This document shows, in pieces, positions 7,246-16,051 of a stretch of 47,179 nt of DNA. The stretch comes from Acrocarpospora macrocephala (lineage in GTDB: Bacteria > Actinomycetota > Actinomycetes > Streptosporangiales > Streptosporangiaceae), in assembly GCF_009687865.1 (NCBI RefSeq), contig NZ_BLAE01000088.1:1-47179 (forward strand), in the 5' to 3' direction. A model generated the notes under the pieces. It was given only the letters and a program-made list of their open reading frames with translations. It was not told the DNA's origin and did not search any database. Each line of letters begins with the position of its first letter. Position 1 is the first letter of the stretch. Made by a program: the position numbers and the translations under genes.

Positions 7246-8586
7246 CTAGCCGAGGCCGACGCTGACGAGGGTGGCGGCGTGGGTGGCGGCCTGCCAGGTG
7301 GGTGATCGCTCGGAGGCGTCGGGCGAGGCGACGCCCGACTGCCGGTAGGCGACTTCGACGATCAGATTGCTTTGGCGGAACCACACGGACGTGCCGGTGA
7401 CTCCGGGCTCGCTGATGTTCCTGGTGAACGCGTCCTGGGCGAGCGTGTAGGCCTCGGCCGCCCCGCCGGAGCGGTAGCCGTCGAACGCGCGCGCGGCATG
7501 GTTCTCCCCCGCTTCGGCAGGATTCAAGTGGTAGGTGATGGTCAGCGTGGTGTTGGTACGGTGCTGCGCCCACCCACAGCTGTCACCGTCCTGCTCACCC
7601 CGATCCGCGCCATCACCGAGAAGCTCGTTCGCCTGCCGGGTGGTGAGCCCTTCGCACGGATCCGGCAGAGCCGTGAAACGCCCCGGCGTGTCCTGATCGC
7701 TGCCCAGATTCCAGGCGGCAAGCCCCGCCGCGACGCCAAGAGCCACGGTCAGCGCGCCGATCGCGACCCACCGTCCCGTTCTTCTCGGCCGTACGACGAC
7801 GGGAGGCGGAAGGAGGGACTGCAGCATGTGCCGCGCGGCCGGGGCGGGCGGGCGGCGGGAGGGGTCCTTGTCGAGGAGGGCGAGGATCACGCGGGCCAGC
7901 CCGGGGGTGGCGCGGATCATCGGCGGCGGCTCGTGCATGAGGACGGCGGCGAGCACGGCGGCCGGGAGCTCCCGGTGGAAGGGCCCGCGGCCCTCGACGG
8001 CGGTGTAGAGGGTGGCGCCGAGGGACCACAGGTCCGATGGCGGGCCCGCGGGTTTCCGCCGGAACCGCTCGGGAGCCATGTACGCCGGTGACCCGGAACT
8101 GTCGGCCGGATCGGAGCCGAGCGGCGCGGCGATGCCGAAGTCGGCGAGCATGGCCCGGCCGTCCTCCCCGATCAGGACGTTGGCGGGTTTCACGTCGCGA
8201 TGCAGGATGCCGTTGTGATGGGCGAGCGCCAGCGCGTCCAGGATCGACAGCCCGATCTCGGCGACCCGGTTGGACGGCAGCGGGATCAGCTTGTCCAGGG
8301 AGGTGCCGGGCACCAGATCCATGATGATCCAGGGCTGCCCGTCGTGCGGCACCACGTCGTGGATCATCACGATGGACGGGTGGCTGAGCCGTCCCGCCGC
8401 GCGGGCTTCCTGCAGGGCGCGGCCGGTGTATTCGGCGAGCTCACCGGGACTGAGACGGGCCGGGACGCGCATCTGCTTGACCGCGACCTCGCGCCGCAGC
8501 AGCTCGTCGTGGGCGCGCCAGACGGTCCCCTCGCCGCCTTGGCCCAGGGGTTCGACAAGCCGATATCGGCCGGCGAGCAGGTTCAC
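7246..8586 (-). CDS. Membrane Ser/Thr protein kinase (second of pair)
   Basis: A 446-aa Hanks-type kinase. The glycine loop is L-G-Q-G-G-E-G, the catalytic lysine is K37 (V-A-V-K), the loop is H129-R130-D131 with D-V-K-P-A-N, D149-F-G is present, and A-P-E-R lies in the activation segment. A membrane helix spans about 272-293, followed by a short ectodomain with C311 and C337 (S-C-G-W). GTG 8586 overlaps the TAG of the upstream kinase (TAGTG), so translation is coupled. The ectodomain shares the Cys pair and C-x-W motif with its neighbours, although the GxGE motif is less clear (E-P-G-V-T-G). It has no PASTA domains, so it is not PknB-like. Ligand and targets are unknown. Confidence 0.93.
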   Translation of the reverse strand: MNLLAGRYRLVEPLGQGGEGTVWRAHDELLRREVAVKQMRVPARLSPGELAEYTGRALQEARAAGRLSHPSIVMIHDVVPHDGQPWIIMDLVPGTSLDKLIPLPSNRVAEIGLSILDALALAHHNGILHRDVKPANVLIGEDGRAMLADFGIAAPLGSDPADSSGSPAYMAPERFRRKPAGPPSDLWSLGATLYTAVEGRGPFHRELPAAVLAAVLMHEPPPMIRATPGLARVILALLDKDPSRRPPAPAARHMLQSLLPPPVVVRPRRTGRWVAIGALTVALGVAAGLAAWNLGSDQDTPGRFTALPDPCEGLTTRQANELLGDGADRGEQDGDSCGWAQHRTNTTLTITYHLNPAEAGENHAARAFDGYRSGGAAEAYTLAQDAFTRNISEPGVTGTSVWFRQSNLIVEVAYRQSGVASPDASERSPTWQAATHAATLVSVGLG

Positions 8587-10073
8587 TACGCCCGGCTCCA
8601 CAACGTGTCGGCGGCGACGGTGGCGGCGTGTTCGGCCGCGGTGCGGATCTGCTCGGGGGTGCGGGTGCCCAGATCCGCGTACTCGATCTTGCCGACCAGG
8701 TCGCCCAGGCGGAAGTAGATCAGGTTGCTGAGCACCCGGCCGTCGGTGGAGCTCACGTCGCAGGCGTAGGCTTCCTCGCCGACGCCGGGCAGGGTCCGGG
8801 GGCGGGAGATCACGACCTCTTGTTTGCGGTCGGCGCCGATTTCGTACCAGATGAATTGGCCTTCGCGGAGGCCGTTGTCGGATTGGCGGCGCAGTGCGGC
8901 GAAGAGGGTGCGGGCCGAGTCGGCGGTCAGCGCCCAGGGGTCGGGGGTGTCGGAGTCGGTCAGCGGGTCGATGCGGAGGCCGGTGCCGTCGACCGTCCAC
9001 TGGCAGCCTTTCTCGATCTTCCGGCCGGGGGCGGACTGGCCGAGGGCGGAGGTGATCTCGGGGGCGGGCAGGGCCGTACAGAGGTCGACGGCCGTGGCGA
9101 ACGTCGGCGAGGAGCGGCGCGCGGGCGGGTCGTCGCCGCCCCAGGGGACCACGAACGCGGCTCCGGCCAGGAGGGGGACCGCCACCGCGGCGGCGATCAG
9201 CCATCGGCGGGTACGGCGCTGCCGGGCCGCCATGGGCATCGTCACGTCCGGCATGCCGCCCCGGGCGATCTGCCGGAACAGGTCGAGGGCGGCGGCCGGT
9301 TCGGGGCGGGCGCCGGGGTCGCGGGACAACATCCAGCGTAAGAGCGGTCCGATCGGCCCGGCGGTCCTGGGCAGGGGGACGTCCTGGGAGATGGTCGCGT
9401 AGAGGACCTCCACCTGGGAGCCCTTGAACGGGGGTGTGCCCTCCAGGGCCAGGTAGAGGGTCGCTCCGAGCGACCACAGGTCGGATTGCGGGCCGCCGGG
9501 ATCGCCGGAGAGGCGTTCCGGCGCGATGTATCCGGGTGATCCGATCAGCATGCCGTCGCCGGTCAGGGCGGTCGTGTCGGCGGGGCGGGCGATGCCGAAG
9601 TCGGTGAGGACGACGCGGCCGTCGCTGGTCAGGAACACGTTGCCGGGTTTCACGTCCCGATGTTGCACGCCGAGGGCGTGCGCGGCGGCCAGCGCCTCCA
9701 GCATCCGGGCGCCGATCTCGGCGACCCGCGCGGCCGGGAGCGGGCCGTGCGTCCTGACTTCGTCGGCGAGGTTGCGGCCGTGCAGCCGCTCCATCACGAT
9801 CCACGGCTTGCCGCCTTCGACGAGCACGTCGTGTACGCCCACGATCGACGGATGCCGCAACCGCGCGGTGACCTCCGCCTCGCGCATCACCCGGGCGACC
9901 AGCTCGGCCCGCTTGCGCTCCTCGAGCCCGTCGGGGAAGCGCAACTCCTTGACCGCTACCTCGCGGTCAAGCGTCTCGTCCCTCGCCAGCCATACCGTAC
10001 CCATACCGCCGGAGCCGAGAGGTCGGAGCAGGAGGTAACGAGAGGCCAGTCTTTCCCCGATCGATTCGGCCAT
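8586..10073 (-). CDS. Membrane Ser/Thr protein kinase (first of pair)
   Basis: A 495-aa Hanks-type kinase. Glycine loop L-G-S-G-G-M-G (19-25), catalytic K42, H138-R139-D140 with D-V-K-P-G-N, D158-F-G, and A-P-E-R in the activation loop are all intact. The kinase domain ends near residue 270. A basic stretch (R-Q-R-R-T-R-R) precedes a membrane helix at about 290-310. The ectodomain has C332, C357 (G-C-Q-W) and an L-P-G-V-G-E-E-A motif, the same pattern as in the 942-aa protein. ATG 10073 is the first start before the conserved N-lobe. It is the first gene of the kinase/kinase/ectodomain operon; the MFS gene lies 71 nt upstream on the same strand. Confidence 0.94.
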   Translation of the reverse strand: MAESIGERLASRYLLLRPLGSGGMGTVWLARDETLDREVAVKELRFPDGLEERKRAELVARVMREAEVTARLRHPSIVGVHDVLVEGGKPWIVMERLHGRNLADEVRTHGPLPAARVAEIGARMLEALAAAHALGVQHRDVKPGNVFLTSDGRVVLTDFGIARPADTTALTGDGMLIGSPGYIAPERLSGDPGGPQSDLWSLGATLYLALEGTPPFKGSQVEVLYATISQDVPLPRTAGPIGPLLRWMLSRDPGARPEPAAALDLFRQIARGGMPDVTMPMAARQRRTRRWLIAAAVAVPLLAGAAFVVPWGGDDPPARRSSPTFATAVDLCTALPAPEITSALGQSAPGRKIEKGCQWTVDGTGLRIDPLTDSDTPDPWALTADSARTLFAALRRQSDNGLREGQFIWYEIGADRKQEVVISRPRTLPGVGEEAYACDVSSTDGRVLSNLIYFRLGDLVGKIEYADLGTRTPEQIRTAAEHAATVAADTLWSRA

Positions 10074-10144
10074 AGCGGGAGGATAGCGAAATCCCGTTCG
10101 GGTGCTTTGCGGATTGCCCGGGCTGTTACTGCGGTATTGCGGGG

Positions 10145-11290
10145 TTAGTCGCGTTGGGTGATCGGGCGGATCGCGGCGGTGAGCAGGGGGAGGCCGAGGA
10201 CGCCCAGGCAGGCCAGGGCGTACGGGAGTGGGAGTCCCAGGGTTAGGGCGGCGACGGCGAGGGGGCTGATGACGAATCCGGTGTACGAGACGACGGAGAC
10301 GGTGGTCACGACGGCGCCGGTGGTGTCGCGGGTGCCGGCGTCGCTGAGGATGGCGGGCATCAGGGGGGCGAACGCCAGGCCGGACAGGGCGAATCCGGCC
10401 AGGCTGACCCAAGGGGTGGTGGCTAGGCCGGCCAGGATTATTCCGATCGAACCGCCCAGGCCGGCGATCAGGAAGAGCGTTCTGGTGGTCAGGGTGGGGA
10501 GGGCTTGGGCGATCAGGCGGCCGGTGGTGAGGGCGGCCATGTAGGTCGCGGGGGCGGCGGCGGCCAGGACCGGGCCGGCGCTGAGGTGGTCCTCCAGGAG
10601 GATGGCCGACCATTGTTCGACCGCGTTCTCGACGATGAGTAGGCAGGCGCCGAGGAGGCCGAGGATCACGCCGATTCCCCACAGGCCGGGGCGGGGCTTT
10701 TTCTCGTTGTCCTGTTGGGTGAGGGGACCGAGCGGGAGGCGTACGGCGGCCAGACCGGCGGCGAGGACGAGGGTGGCGGCGCAGGTGAGGACGGTGGGGG
10801 TGGACATGCCCAGGTCGCGGGCGAAGCCGGCGGCGGGGGCGGCGGCGATCACGGCGACCGGGAAGGCGGCGTGGACCGGCTGGAAGAGCCGCCGGCCGGT
10901 CACGCGTTCGGCGCGCGCGGTGGCCATGTTGAGCGCGACGTCGACGCTTCCGCTGGTGACGCCGAGGATCAGGAGCGCGAGGGCGAGAACCCATGGCTCC
11001 GAGATGAAGCCGAGGAGGACCGCGACGGCGGCCAGGCCGGCCATGGACAGGGCGAGAACCAGGCTTTCGCGGCCTCGGGCGAGGCGGCCGGTGATCATCA
11101 TGGCGGGGATCGCGCCGATGGAGACCGCGGTGAGGGCCAGCCCGAGATCAGCTGTGGACGCCCCCAACTGCTCCTTTATCGCGGGTAGCAGTCCCGACCA
11201 GGCACCCCAGAAGATCCCCCATCCCGCGCAGACGACCACCAGCCGGCTGCCGACACCACTGACCCGTTCCCGCACCTGCCCACCGAGCAC
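10145..11290 (-). CDS. MFS transporter
   Basis: A 381-aa integral membrane protein with about 12 hydrophobic helices typical of the major facilitator superfamily. Helix 1 includes V-V-V-C-A-G-W-G-I-F-W-G-A-W-S-G-L. A short charged loop after helix 2 (I-T-G-R-L-A-R-G-R-E) sits where MFS proteins carry motif A. The G-V-T-S-G-S-V-D-V-A-L-N segment is like that of the YbjJ/fucose-permease-like subgroup. The substrate cannot be predicted. The GTG at 11290 gives the full first helix; a GTG at 11275 with a nearby GGTGGG is an alternative. The gene lies between the GH3 terminator and the kinase operon and need not be linked to either. Confidence 0.88.
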   Translation of the reverse strand: MLGGQVRERVSGVGSRLVVVCAGWGIFWGAWSGLLPAIKEQLGASTADLGLALTAVSIGAIPAMMITGRLARGRESLVLALSMAGLAAVAVLLGFISEPWVLALALLILGVTSGSVDVALNMATARAERVTGRRLFQPVHAAFPVAVIAAAPAAGFARDLGMSTPTVLTCAATLVLAAGLAAVRLPLGPLTQQDNEKKPRPGLWGIGVILGLLGACLLIVENAVEQWSAILLEDHLSAGPVLAAAAPATYMAALTTGRLIAQALPTLTTRTLFLIAGLGGSIGIILAGLATTPWVSLAGFALSGLAFAPLMPAILSDAGTRDTTGAVVTTVSVVSYTGFVISPLAVAALTLGLPLPYALACLGVLGLPLLTAAIRPITQRD

Positions 11291-11338
11291 GCTGCCCCCC
11301 TTTGTCTAGCGACCTTGCAGGTTGCGCACGCACATCGC

Positions 11339-11373
11339 AAGAGGGAGCCCGCATCGACGGCGGGCTCCCTCTT
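11339..11373. terminator. Terminator after GH31-ABC-GH3 operon
   Basis: A perfect 14-bp inverted repeat, AAGAGGGAGCCCGC and its complement, with a 7-nt loop (11353-11359). It starts 5 nt beyond the GH3 stop codon on the minus strand. The 3' arm ends in CTCTT rather than a long U-tract. Position and perfect pairing support an intrinsic terminator separating the sugar operon from the MFS gene. Confidence 0.85.
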
Positions 11374-11378
11374 GATCG

Positions 11379-14357
11379 TCAGGTGAGGGTGAGGGTTCGG
11401 ATTCGGAGATCGCCGGTGAAGGTGAGGTACACGTCGTGGACGCCGGATGTCCTGGTCAGGGCCGCGGTGGCGGTGGTCCAGGAGTAGACGTCGCCGGTGG
11501 CCGGGACGGCGAGGGTCCCGATCAGGCGGCCCGTCGGTGAGCCGAGGCGGATCTGGATGGAACCACCCGCCACCGACGAGACTCCGGTGGTGATGGTCGC
11601 CGGGGCGCGTAGGTCGGTGTCCTTGAAGGTGAGCCAGTCGCCGGTTGTGGCGCCTACGGCGGTGCCGGTGGGTTTGGTTTCGTCGACTAATTCGATGCCG
11701 GAGTAGTCGTCGAAGTCGCTGGCGCGGGTGAGGTGGGTGAGGTCGCGGTGGGGGATCTGTTCGCCGGGGACGTTGACGGTGGTGCGTTGGCGGATGGTGG
11801 TGGAGGAGCTGCCGACGAGGATGTCGTGGGTGGCGGATTCGGTGGCGAAGCGGTTTCTGGTGACGTCCCAGAGGGCCAGGTCGGATTTGGTGAGCGTGAA
11901 GCGGACGGTGGTGGACGCGCCAGGGGTGAGGGTGACGCGTTGGAAGCCGCGGAGTTGTTTGATGGGCTGTTTCACGCGGGAGCGGTGCTGGTGGGTGTAG
12001 AGCTGGACGACTTCGTCCCCGGCGCGGTTTCCCGTGTTCGTTACTTTGACGGAAATTTCGTAACCGGTGGCCTTTGGGGTGACTGTTAGGCCCTGGTAGC
12101 CGAAGGTCGTGTAGGAGAGGCCGTGGCCGAAGGGGTAGAGCGGGCTGCCTGAGTAGTACAGATACGTCGAACCTGTCTTGATGATGTCGTAGTCGGTGAT
12201 CGGGGGCAGGGTGGCGGTGGCGCGGTGCCATGTCTGGGTGAGGCGTCCGGCGGGGTTGACGTCGCCGTACAGGACGTCGGCGAGGGCGTGGCCGGTTTCT
12301 GCGCCCGCGTGGGTGGTCCAGAGGATGGCGGGGACGTGGTCCTGGAGCCAGTCGATCGTGGCCGGGTAGCTGTTCTGGAGCACCACGACCGTCTTCGGGT
12401 TGGCCGCTCGGACGGCCTTGACCAGGGCTTCCTGGCCTTCGGCCAGCTTGGTGGAGGTACGGTCGTGGTCCTCGCGGCCGTTGATGAACGGCATGCTGCC
12501 GACGACGACCACGGCCACGTCGGCGGCCTTCGCGGCGGCGACAGCGGTGGCGATGCCGTCGGTCACGACCTCCTTGGTGAACCTGGCGGCGGTGGCCTTC
12601 GCGCCGACCGAGAGCTTGCCATCGGGGTCGACCTGCACGTACGTCTCCGGCAGCCAGAACCACGGCTGCGTAACCTCATACCCGACATATCGGATAAGGA
12701 AGTATCCGTCCCCGGCGGGCTCCAGTTTGAACTGCTGCTGGACGAACCAGCCGTTGGGCTGATCGTCGCGGGTGATGAAGGGCGCGAAGTTCCACCCTAG
12801 ATACCGGCCGTTCCCGGCGTTCCGCAACGTCACGACCCCCTCGCCCCAGTCGGTCAGATCCCACTGGGCGGCAGCGGCGATCTCCGGGGTGTCGGCGCCT
12901 CGACCGGACGCCGACGCCGCCCCGGCGTCCGAATTGCCCGTCGCGATGCCGGAAGCCAATGCCGTCCCCACGGTGTCGGCGTCTGTCGTGCCCGTCGCCG
13001 TGATGTATCCGCCGGACGCCACATGCTTGAACGCGACCCGATCCACACCCTCGGTCCCGGTGGCCGTCGCACGTTCCTTGATGCCATCAAGGGTGGTCAC
13101 GCCATAAGGGAGGCTGCCGCCGTACCAGTCGGTGTAGAGGGTGTCGCCGAGGGGTCCGATGACGGCGACCTTGCGGTTGGGGGTGAGCGGGAGCAGGCCG
13201 GAGTTCTTCAGCAGGACGGTGGCTTTGCCCGCTGTCTCCCGGTTGAGCGCGCGGTGCGCGGGTGAGTCCACGACGGCTTTGGTGATGTTCCCGTAAGGGC
13301 CGCCGCCGGGATCGAATTCACCCAGCCGGAACCGGATGCTCAGGATGTGGCGGACCGCCGTGTTCACGTCGGTTTCGGTGATCAGCCCTGCCGCCAGCGC
13401 GTCGGTCACGGCGGTGATCGTCCTGGCGGAGTTGGTGTCGTCGGTGGTGAAGCTGTCCACGCCGGCCTTCAGCGTGGCCGCGTCCGCCTGGGCGAGGTCC
13501 GGATAGTAGCGCTGGGAGTCGACCAGGTTGTTGGGCGCGTGCGCGTCGGTCACGTTGAAGAGATCGCGCGTGCTCCAGGTCCGTACGCCGGAGTTCAGGT
13601 CGGTGACCGTGGCCGGACGTCCGTTGACCACGTTGTACGAGGTCATCACCCCCGTGGCCGCCCCGGCGGCGATCGCCGTGCGGAAGGCGGGCTCCTCGTA
13701 TTCCTTGAGCACCCGCGCCGGCAGGCTGGAGTTGGTCGTCGTCCGGTTGACCTCGTTGTTGTTGGCCAGGAAGTGTTTGAGCACCGGAGCCGCCCGCAGA
13801 TGGTCGGGATCGTCGCCGGTGATGCCGCTCCCGTACGCGGTGGAGATCGCCCCGGTCAGCAGCGGATCCTCCGAATATCCCTCCTCGTTGCGCCCCCAGC
13901 GCGGATCCCGCAGCAGGTTCACCACGGGCGCCCACAGCTGGAGCCCCCACACCCGGGGATTCTCCGCGTGATACCCCCGCGCCTCGGTGCCGACGGCCGC
14001 GCCGACCCGCTTGATCAGCGCCGGGTCCCACGTGCTCGCCAGCCCGACGGCCTGCGGGAACACCGTCCCCGCCGCCGTACGGACCGCGCCGCCCGCCTCG
14101 ACGTCGGTGGACCAGGCGACGCCGTGCAGCGCCTCGGTGCCCGTCTTGAACGAGCCGATGCCGAGGCGTGGCACGGCGGGCTGGTACTGGTGCAGCCAGG
14201 AGATCTTCTCTGCCAGCGTGAGCCGCCCGAGCAGGTCGTCGATCCGCTGCGACAGCGGCAGCCCGGGATCGCGGAACGGGAAGTCGTCAGCGGCCTGCGC
14301 GGGCACGGTCCCCGTGGCGAGGACCAGGACCAGCGCGAACAACAATCGTCGGATCAT
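11379..14357 (-). CDS. Secreted GH3 glycosidase with C-terminal CBM6-like domain
   Basis: A 992-aa enzyme with a signal peptide (residues 1-22, ending A-Q-A). The GH3 barrel carries L-H-G-V, F-P-Q-A-V-G-L-A, W-A-P-V-V-N-L-L-R-D-P-R-W-G-R-N-E-E and K-H-F-L-A-N-N; the last two resemble beta-xylosidase-type GH3. The usual S-D nucleophile motif appears as N-V-T-D-A-H, where D is the expected nucleophile. After the barrel come the GH3 C-terminal sandwich, interrupted by a beta-rich insert (G-N-G-R-Y-L-G-W), an Fn3-like domain, and a last about 115 residues like CBM6. It releases terminal beta-glucosyl or beta-xylosyl units; which one is uncertain. ATG 14357 follows CTGGAGG. It is the last gene of its operon and the only secreted hydrolase in it. 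Confidence 0.9.
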   Translation of the reverse strand: MIRRLLFALVLVLATGTVPAQAADDFPFRDPGLPLSQRIDDLLGRLTLAEKISWLHQYQPAVPRLGIGSFKTGTEALHGVAWSTDVEAGGAVRTAAGTVFPQAVGLASTWDPALIKRVGAAVGTEARGYHAENPRVWGLQLWAPVVNLLRDPRWGRNEEGYSEDPLLTGAISTAYGSGITGDDPDHLRAAPVLKHFLANNNEVNRTTTNSSLPARVLKEYEEPAFRTAIAAGAATGVMTSYNVVNGRPATVTDLNSGVRTWSTRDLFNVTDAHAPNNLVDSQRYYPDLAQADAATLKAGVDSFTTDDTNSARTITAVTDALAAGLITETDVNTAVRHILSIRFRLGEFDPGGGPYGNITKAVVDSPAHRALNRETAGKATVLLKNSGLLPLTPNRKVAVIGPLGDTLYTDWYGGSLPYGVTTLDGIKERATATGTEGVDRVAFKHVASGGYITATGTTDADTVGTALASGIATGNSDAGAASASGRGADTPEIAAAAQWDLTDWGEGVVTLRNAGNGRYLGWNFAPFITRDDQPNGWFVQQQFKLEPAGDGYFLIRYVGYEVTQPWFWLPETYVQVDPDGKLSVGAKATAARFTKEVVTDGIATAVAAAKAADVAVVVVGSMPFINGREDHDRTSTKLAEGQEALVKAVRAANPKTVVVLQNSYPATIDWLQDHVPAILWTTHAGAETGHALADVLYGDVNPAGRLTQTWHRATATLPPITDYDIIKTGSTYLYYSGSPLYPFGHGLSYTTFGYQGLTVTPKATGYEISVKVTNTGNRAGDEVVQLYTHQHRSRVKQPIKQLRGFQRVTLTPGASTTVRFTLTKSDLALWDVTRNRFATESATHDILVGSSSTTIRQRTTVNVPGEQIPHRDLTHLTRASDFDDYSGIELVDETKPTGTAVGATTGDWLTFKDTDLRAPATITTGVSSVAGGSIQIRLGSPTGRLIGTLAVPATGDVYSWTTATAALTRTSGVHDVYLTFTGDLRIRTLTLT

Positions 14358-14384
14358 GGGAAAGCCTCCAGGTCAGGGTGGCGG

Positions 14385-15197
14385 CTATTTGATGGCGCCC
14401 ACGGTGATCCCGCGGGTGAGGGTCCGCTGGAAGATCAGGAAGAACACCACGGCGGGCACGATGCCGAGCAGCGCGGAGGCGCTGGACATGGTGGCGTCCA
14501 TCAGCCGGTCGCCCTGCAGCACGCCGAGCGCGACCGGCACGGTCTGGTTGTCGTTGGAGATCAGGAAGACCAGCGGCAGGAAGAACTCGTTCCAGGTCCA
14601 GATGAAGAAGAAGATGAGCAGCACCGACAGCGTGGGCCGGCTGATCGGCACCACGATCCGCCACAGCGCCCGCCACTTGCTCGCGCCGTCGATGGCGGCG
14701 GCCTCCAGGATCTCGGCCGGGAACCTCCCCAGCACCGCCGAAAGCAGATATGTCCCGAAAGCCGCCTGAATAACGACAAATATCAGGATCACGAAGAGGC
14801 GGCTGTCGTAGAGGCCGACCTGTTTGGCCAGGTAGTACAGCGGATAGACGAGCGCCTCCTGCGGCAGCGTGTTCGCCACCAGGAACACGACCAGGATCCA
14901 GAGCCGCCCGCGCACCCGCCCGATCCCCAGCGCGTACGCGTTGAGCACCGACAACGCCACCGCGCCCACCGCCACACACCCACTGATCAGCAGGCTGTTC
15001 CACAGCTTGCGGCCGAAATCCACGCGATCCCAGAAAGCGACGATCCCGTCGAGATAAATCCCGTCAGGCAACGCCAGCGGCCCCCCGGACGAGTACTCCG
15101 CCGGAGACTTGAACGCGTTAAGCCCCACCAACAAAAACGGAAATAGCATGACAAATGCCAGGACGATCAGCGCGGCCAGCAGCGAATACCGTCTCAC
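14385..15197 (-). CDS. Sugar ABC transporter permease (MalG type)
   Basis: A 270-aa inner-membrane permease of the carbohydrate uptake CUT1 family. Six hydrophobic segments are visible, with the ATPase-contact EAA loop E-A-A-A-I-D-G-A-S-K-W-R-A-L-W at about residues 170-184. Its start overlaps the preceding permease stop by 4 bp. It pairs with the upstream MalF-type permease and the binding lipoprotein to import oligosaccharides. The GH3 gene follows 27 nt downstream. No ATPase gene lies in the operon. Confidence 0.93.
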   Translation of the reverse strand: MRRYSLLAALIVLAFVMLFPFLLVGLNAFKSPAEYSSGGPLALPDGIYLDGIVAFWDRVDFGRKLWNSLLISGCVAVGAVALSVLNAYALGIGRVRGRLWILVVFLVANTLPQEALVYPLYYLAKQVGLYDSRLFVILIFVVIQAAFGTYLLSAVLGRFPAEILEAAAIDGASKWRALWRIVVPISRPTLSVLLIFFFIWTWNEFFLPLVFLISNDNQTVPVALGVLQGDRLMDATMSSASALLGIVPAVVFFLIFQRTLTRGITVGAIK

Positions 15198-16051
15198 GTC
15201 TCACGCTCCTGAACCCGCAGGAACAGGAACGTCACCACGACGATGATCAGCGCCAGCACGGTCGCGATCGCGGAGCCGTACCCGACATTGACCCGCTGGA
15301 AGAAGTTCAGATACGAGAAGTACGACGGCACCATGGTCGCCCCCGCCGGTCCCCCGCGGGTCAGCACGAAGATCGGCCCGAACACCTTCAACGCGGCGAT
15401 CGTGCAGGTCAGCAGCACCACGAAGAACTCCGGCCGGATCTGCGGCACGGTGATGTGCCAGAACCGCCGCCACCACGAAGCGCCGTCGATCTCCGCCGCC
15501 TCGTACAGCGCCGGATCCACCCGCTGCAACCCGGCCATGAAGATCACCACCGGATACCCCAGCTGGAACCACACCATGATCGCCATCACCGTGGCCAGCG
15601 CGATCGACGGATCGCCCAGCCAGTTGACGTCGATCCCGAAGATCTCGTTCACGGCGCCGTACGAAGGGTGCAGCAGCCACCCCCACACCACGCCCGCGAT
15701 CGCCACCGGCAGCACCTGCGGCAGGTAGAAGGCCGCCCGCAACGCGGACGCCGTACGCGGCCCGAACTTCTTGGCGATGTAGTCGAACAGCGCGGCGGCG
15801 AGCACCAGCCCGAGCAGGGTGGGCACCACCGCCATCGCCAGGATCAGCGCCACGTTGTGCTGAAATGACGCCCAGAACCGCTCATCCTTCAGCAGCCTGT
15901 CGTAGTTCTCGAACCCGATCCATTCCGGCGTGCCCACCCCCGACCAGCGGGTGAAGCTCGTGGCGACGTTCATCAGGAACGGCGCCACGATCACACCGAC
16001 GAACAACACGAGGCTGGGGATCAGATAGAGCCAGTATCCCCGTGACCTCAT
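15194..16051 (-). CDS. Sugar ABC transporter permease (MalF type)
   Basis: A 285-aa CUT1-family permease with six predicted membrane helices and the EAA loop Y-E-A-A-E-I-D-G-A-S-W-W-R-R-F-W. ATG 16051 overlaps the TGA of the binding-protein gene (ATGA) and is preceded by sequence coding for that protein, so translation is coupled. It forms the membrane channel together with the MalG-type partner. The substrate is inferred from the flanking alpha-xylosidase and GH3 genes: xylose-decorated glucooligosaccharides. Confidence 0.93.
   Translation of the reverse strand: MRSRGYWLYLIPSLVLFVGVIVAPFLMNVATSFTRWSGVGTPEWIGFENYDRLLKDERFWASFQHNVALILAMAVVPTLLGLVLAAALFDYIAKKFGPRTASALRAAFYLPQVLPVAIAGVVWGWLLHPSYGAVNEIFGIDVNWLGDPSIALATVMAIMVWFQLGYPVVIFMAGLQRVDPALYEAAEIDGASWWRRFWHITVPQIRPEFFVVLLTCTIAALKVFGPIFVLTRGGPAGATMVPSYFSYLNFFQRVNVGYGSAIATVLALIIVVVTFLFLRVQERET

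Noticed and set aside
8586-10994. Longer form of the first kinase (802 residues)
   Set aside because: The extra N-terminus is Arg/Pro-rich, antisense to the MFS gene. The conserved kinase begins at ATG 10073.
13347-15146. 599-residue open frame on the plus strand across GH3 and a permease
   Set aside because: Antisense of well-supported genes. Its product is Arg/His/Gly-rich without any domain, as expected in GC-rich DNA.
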